Below are positions 59,901-64,000 of a DNA stretch of 64,000 nucleotides, in pieces. Positions within the stretch are counted from its first letter, which is position 1; every line of letters starts with the position of its first letter. The notes beneath the pieces are model-generated. The model was not told the origin of the DNA, did no database searches, and saw only the letters and a list, made by a program, of their open reading frames with translations. The stretch is from Formicarius rufipectus. Lineage: Eukaryota > Chordata > Aves > Passeriformes > Formicariidae. Location: NCBI GenBank assembly GCA_013399695.1, contig VXAU01000313.1:620952-684951 (forward strand), written 5' to 3'. The position numbers were made by a program, and so were the translations under genes.

Positions 59901-62700
59901 AATGCCAGCCTGCTCTGTCCATTGCCACTTTGAGTGATGGGTTTTGGACTTGCACTCTTAGACTGGAAAACAAAAGCAGCAGTCACTTATGCTTACATTA
60001 TATATTTACAGTTTAACTTCCCTCAGAAGACCAAAGGACCCAGCACAGCACTGCCATTTCTCCATTTCCTTGTATTTTATGTAAACACTCAAGAACTGGT
60101 TTCGGTAAATGTCATTTTCTGTTTGCAATGTGTTGGTTTAGGCTGTTTATTCTGTCTGCTCTGGCAAAATATGAATTATTCTGTATTTCTTGCCCATGCT
60201 TACCTTTGTTTGTTATCCAAATATGTTTGGAAAAAAAAAAAGGAGAGTACTGAAGTAGCATTTAAGAAAAAGAATTAATTTATTGGCCCCAGCTTTCTTC
60301 CCTGCTGCTTTCCTCAGTAAGCTTCAACTCTAGGTCACGTTAAGATTCCTGCAAAGTTTCATGCTAAGTTTCCATCATCTAGAATCTCCTACTGAACAAA
60401 CTCTACATCACTGCCTCATTCCATGGCTCCTCTATCTGGATGTTATGAGTGTTTCTCTCTGAATCATGATGAAGTAATTAGAAACACAGAAACAGTGGTC
60501 AGCTCTGTACTGCAGCAATTCCAAGCTTTCTGCTGATCTCTTAACTCCTTCTAGGACTGCCATATCTTACTTCATATTTATACTCTGAGGGAACAAGTGG
60601 AGACTGCACTGCTTGCACTCTCAAAGTCCTTTTCCCCTGATGATGCAGGCTGGAATTTTTGGGGCTCCTGACACCTGTGTTGTGAAGCCAGGCTAGGTAA
60701 GATGGAGGCATCTCCAAAATAATTTGGGATATTAAAGGCAGCAATGATTTCTGGACAAAAACATTCATAACTGGTGTTTCTTTAGAGTATTCAAAAGACT
60801 GTGGTAGAACTCTGAACCACTGTAGGTAGGGGAAATGCTGCTAAGACCTTGTACTACTCGGGCAAAAAAATAGTCTGTGCTGCATATGTGAGTAAACTGA
60901 GGTTTTCCTAATACGACTCAAGACTGAGTATGTTCTAGTGGTAAAACTCTTTAGCATAAATGCGCTTTCAACTGTAACATACCTCCAGAGCAAAATATTC
61001 ACAGATGGTTCATTAAGACTTTGTAATTATTTAAATTTGGAACTATTATGACTTATTTCTACTGTAAATAACTGCAGTAAATATGATACAATAAAAAAAT
61101 GCCCTTGTAGATACATCTTAGTGATTATTGTGTTAGTTTTCACTCAGTCACACAAGCCTGAAATTTGAGTACGGAAAAATAAAACACAGATGCTGTGTTT
61201 GTGTCTGGAAGTCATTACTGGATAAAAACATCATGTCACTCAAGAGTGAATTTTTCCCTTTTGCACTAATGTTTTAAATCACTCAATAGCAGTACTACTG
61301 TCCCCACACAGAGAACTCCAGATGGCAGGGATGTTGTAACAATATAACTGGGTATATACTCCCTCTGAATGCTCAAAGCCATGAGTGTGAACAGACAATT
61401 CTGTCAGGGTAACTTTACTTTGAAAACATTTTCAGCAAACTTTTTGTTGGCCTACCTGCAGTGTTCCAGCAATGGAAACCCTAGGGGAAGGGAAGATGTT
61501 ACTTTATAGACAGAGGACCTCAAACCTTCAATAGCCATTGAAGAGTTCCCCATCAGTCCCTTTAAAATATCTGCAAAGTGCAACCCAAGCCCTTAAAAAT
61601 AAATTCTGTGCCTGTGTTCTGAAGTGAACAGGACTAAGAATTAGGTAATATTATCAAAATGGCTATGCTGAAAAAACTGTTAATCAGAAAAGACTGAGTT
61701 AAGACTACAGTACTGAAGCCAAAGTCAGAAAACAAAACAAAGCATAACAAATCTCAAACTGTGCACACTTAGGAAATTCTTACCATACTGAATCCTAATA
61801 AAATTTGTTATACCTATAACTAGGACAACTCTGTGTAGAAGCAACACTAGGCTGTTTATTAAAGCCCATATTTCTCAATATTTTATGCTGGTTAGTCCTG
61901 TCTGTTGTAGATATTTATCTGAGGAAGGCAGCAGAAGGTGTGCCAGAGTCTGGAAAAGCCTCTGATATTAATAAAAAAATCTTCACGTTTTACTAATGGG
62001 TATTTTCAGCTAATGGGAATAACGCAGTTGAGAGTTGTGTCAAGTCCCACGCAGTGGAGGGAAAGCAAAACTGAATCAATGACACCATGGCCATTAGAGG
62101 GCTGTGCAATAAAAATCCTGCAGGACATATTAAGGCTTCAATTTTAACATTGTGTGCATCTACATATAATCTTATCAGAATCACTGCCTTTAGCAAGTTC
62201 GTACAAATTAATCTAATTTGAATTTAGCAAGAAATTCTAAAATGGAAAGGAACAGATTAGTGATCATTTGGTCTTAACTATATTGGTTATTTAAGACCAA
62301 AAAGTGTAAAATGAAACTTCCTATTCTAATATTCATGAAATATTTCATGTGCCTTCATGGTAATATAATTGCAAAGTAAGGATATGTTGGTTTTATTAAA
62401 TTACTAGAGAGAGAGGAATAAAAAAGCTCTTGTGATGTTGAAACATGCTTTTTTTCATGCTTGTGATCATCATCACGATTATCAACAAGGAATTCTTGTA
62501 AACAACAAAACCCCATTATTCAAAAAATATCACACCTGAATAAAACTGAACTCCCTCCAGTTTAAGGCACTGTTTACTGAAGGGATGGAAGTTACTGCCA
62601 GCAAAGAAAGCAATCCAAGACTCATTATTCCAAAGGAGATATACATTTCAATTCGCCACACTTCTTCCTCATTCCAAGAATTTTCAACATTTGCATGAAC
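56675..62700 (-). CDS. STEAP2: STEAP2 metalloreductase, last two coding exons (5' part off the right edge)
   Basis: Exons 62700-62536 and 56959-56675 encode the C-terminal 149 residues of a roughly 490-residue protein. They cover the last transmembrane helices of the ferric-reductase-like domain and the cytosolic tail. STEAP2 transfers electrons from NADPH through FAD and haem to reduce iron and copper at endosomal and Golgi-type membranes (family knowledge). The His in LLISTFHVLIYG matches the second haem ligand. The tail motif PERITVM fits STEAP2, not STEAP1 or STEAP4. The NADP-binding N-terminal domain lies beyond base 64000. The 5.6-kb intron between the exons has an A-rich tract but no gene. 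Confidence 0.95.
57819..57863 (+). repeat. Poly(A) tract with an N
   Basis: A run of A with GGG and one N (57847), in the STEAP2 last intron. Length unreliable. Confidence 0.85.
62536..62700 (-). CDS. STEAP2: STEAP2 penultimate coding exon
   Basis: 165 nt (55 codons, phase 0 at both ends) encoding VHANVENSWNEEEVWRIEMY, ISFGIMSLGLLSLLAVTSIP and LNWREFSFIQ. Acceptor ATCAG, donor GTGTGA. Length and sequence match the mammalian exon. Confidence 0.96.
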
Positions 62701-64000
62701 CTGATGAAAAAGCAGAAAGAAAGAACTTCATTCTACAGAATATTAAAAATATCAACAGAAGCTATTTTGCTGACTTAAAGTCCACAGTCATAGGACAACT
62801 GTAAAATGGGATCAACTACTTCAGAGATTTCCTCACATCTTGGAGAAAAACAACTATTTCCTTACAGCTGGCACTGGCTCTTGCTAAATTAAAAATATGA
62901 TAAAACACAGAAATTTAGATGAGATGTTAAAAGAAAATGTAACATTATAAACCATTTATAACAATTCTGTTATAAAATCAGGTAATTCTGCACGTTCTTA
63001 TGCACTGTAGAAAAGGAGATGTGTTCTTCAGACCCTGTAACCTTAAATTCTGCAATACAAATTGGATAAACCTGCAATCTGGTTTTAGTTTATTACATTT
63101 AGAAATAGTGCAGCATCATTTCCTGATTTTATTTCAGTTCCCTAGTCCAAGCTACTTTGTCTCTTTCACTGTTGACATCAGATACACAGAATCACAGAAT
63201 ATTCTGAATTGGAAGGGACCAACAAGGATCAAGTCAAACTCCTGAGTGAATGGCTCATAGACAGACTGAACCCATGACCTTGGTGTTATTAGCTCCAGGC
63301 TCTAACCAACTGAACTGGCCTCAAGGTTCTCATAAGAGAGCTGTACCAGAAAAGAGAAACAATTCAGGACCTTAAAGACTAAGAAGCTTGGACATTCAAT
63401 TATTTTTCCACTTCCAGGTGAACTATTGCACTACAACATGTCTTGAAAGATGTTCACTAGGAATACTGGCATTTGAGAATTCTACAGTATCATTAAAACT
63501 AAGATAATTTCTTAGTAAAAGTATCAGTGGATCCTTTAGTATTACTAATTTGAAGTGTGAACAATTACAGTTTCTTGCTGCCTTCCATAGTTTTGCCCTT
63601 CCTGTCTTTCCCTTAACCTCAGTTTTTCATGTAAGCCCTTTCACAGTATGTGGATCCCATCCCTGTTGATTTGTTCCATCTGATTTTATTTCCTTAATGT
63701 GTTTTACTTTCTGTTCTATCACATTTCTCACACAGATTTTATGTGTTGAAGGGCAATGCTGCTTCTCTGCCACTTTAAAGGTGACAATAAACTGCCTCTC
63801 TGACAGACAGGAGCATCAGTCGCCCTTCTAAGGGATAACAGATTTGTCAAGAGATTGTTTCAGGGTTTTGCAAGGCCAATTGTTCCTGGAAACTGTGAGT
63901 CAATCTGTATTGCCAGTAACAGGAGATGTTCACAGAATTTTAAAAGAACAAAGTCTTTTTATCACTGCTCCAAAATGTTACAAAGTATCAGCTTTTTTTT
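62701..64000. other. STEAP2 intron, no exon seen
   Basis: Apart from the SINE at 63182-63320 I find no coding exon; upstream STEAP2 exons must lie beyond the window. Confidence 0.6.
63182..63320 (-). mobile_element. TguSINE1-like SINE: tRNA-Ile head plus CR1 tail
   Basis: On the minus strand the element starts GGCCAGTTCAGTTGGTTAGA, then GCTAATAACACCAAGGTC and GGGTTC, i.e. a tRNA-Ile-like D arm, anticodon region and T arm. It passes into a CR1 3' end (TTGGTCCCTTCCAATTCAG) and a tail with ATTCTGTG. At 139 bp it is about the full expected length. It sits in a STEAP2 intron. Such SINEs are known from passerine birds. Confidence 0.82.

Noticed and set aside
1..64000. CRISPR arrays, operons or bacterial-type defence systems
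   Set aside because: The window is vertebrate nuclear DNA with spliced genes; no regularly spaced repeat array was seen.

Overview
This is a vertebrate, almost certainly bird, nuclear DNA window. It has AT-rich intron-exon genes with spliced reading frames, several CR1 retrotransposons, an avian ERVL-type LTR and a tRNA-Ile/CR1 chimeric SINE. The SINE resembles the TguSINE1 family known from zebra finch, so a passerine is the most likely source. Isolated N bases and a 226-base N gap mark it as a draft assembly.

Four protein genes are recognised by reading exons, splice sites and phases. From left to right they are: the 5' half of GTPBP10 on the minus strand (exons 1-6, coding 6057 down to 502, continuing off the left edge); FAM237B/NPGM on the plus strand (14749-15536), a small secreted neuropeptide precursor with a Gly-Met-Gly-Lys-Arg amidation and cleavage site; CFAP69 on the minus strand (23 coding exons, 47517 down to 19660, all in consistent phase, only the extreme N-terminus lost in the gap); and the last two coding exons of STEAP2 on the minus strand (62700-62536 and 56959-56675), followed by a probable long 3' UTR reaching about 51118. 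This matches the order of the human 7q21 block STEAP2 - CFAP69 - FAM237B - GTPBP10 as I remember it.

The genes do not form one pathway. GTPBP10 is an Obg-type GTPase linked to ribosome biogenesis. FAM237B is a hypothalamic-type peptide. CFAP69 is a cilia and flagella protein with helical repeats. STEAP2 is a haem-containing membrane metalloreductase. GTPBP10 and FAM237B are head to head, FAM237B and CFAP69 are tail to tail, and CFAP69 and STEAP2 lie in tandem.

The most unusual feature is a 413-bp insertion at 25442-25854 in a CFAP69 intron. It is flanked by a perfect 13-bp target-site duplication, ends in (AAC)5, and carries tRNA-like A and B boxes. It does not have a CR1 tail, so it looks like a SINE or retro-insertion moved by a non-CR1 LINE. 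A clean 408-bp solo LTR with a 4-bp target duplication sits just upstream of the GTPBP10 promoter. The remaining sequence is introns and intergenic DNA in which I see only old CR1 pieces, simple repeats and homopolymer tracts.
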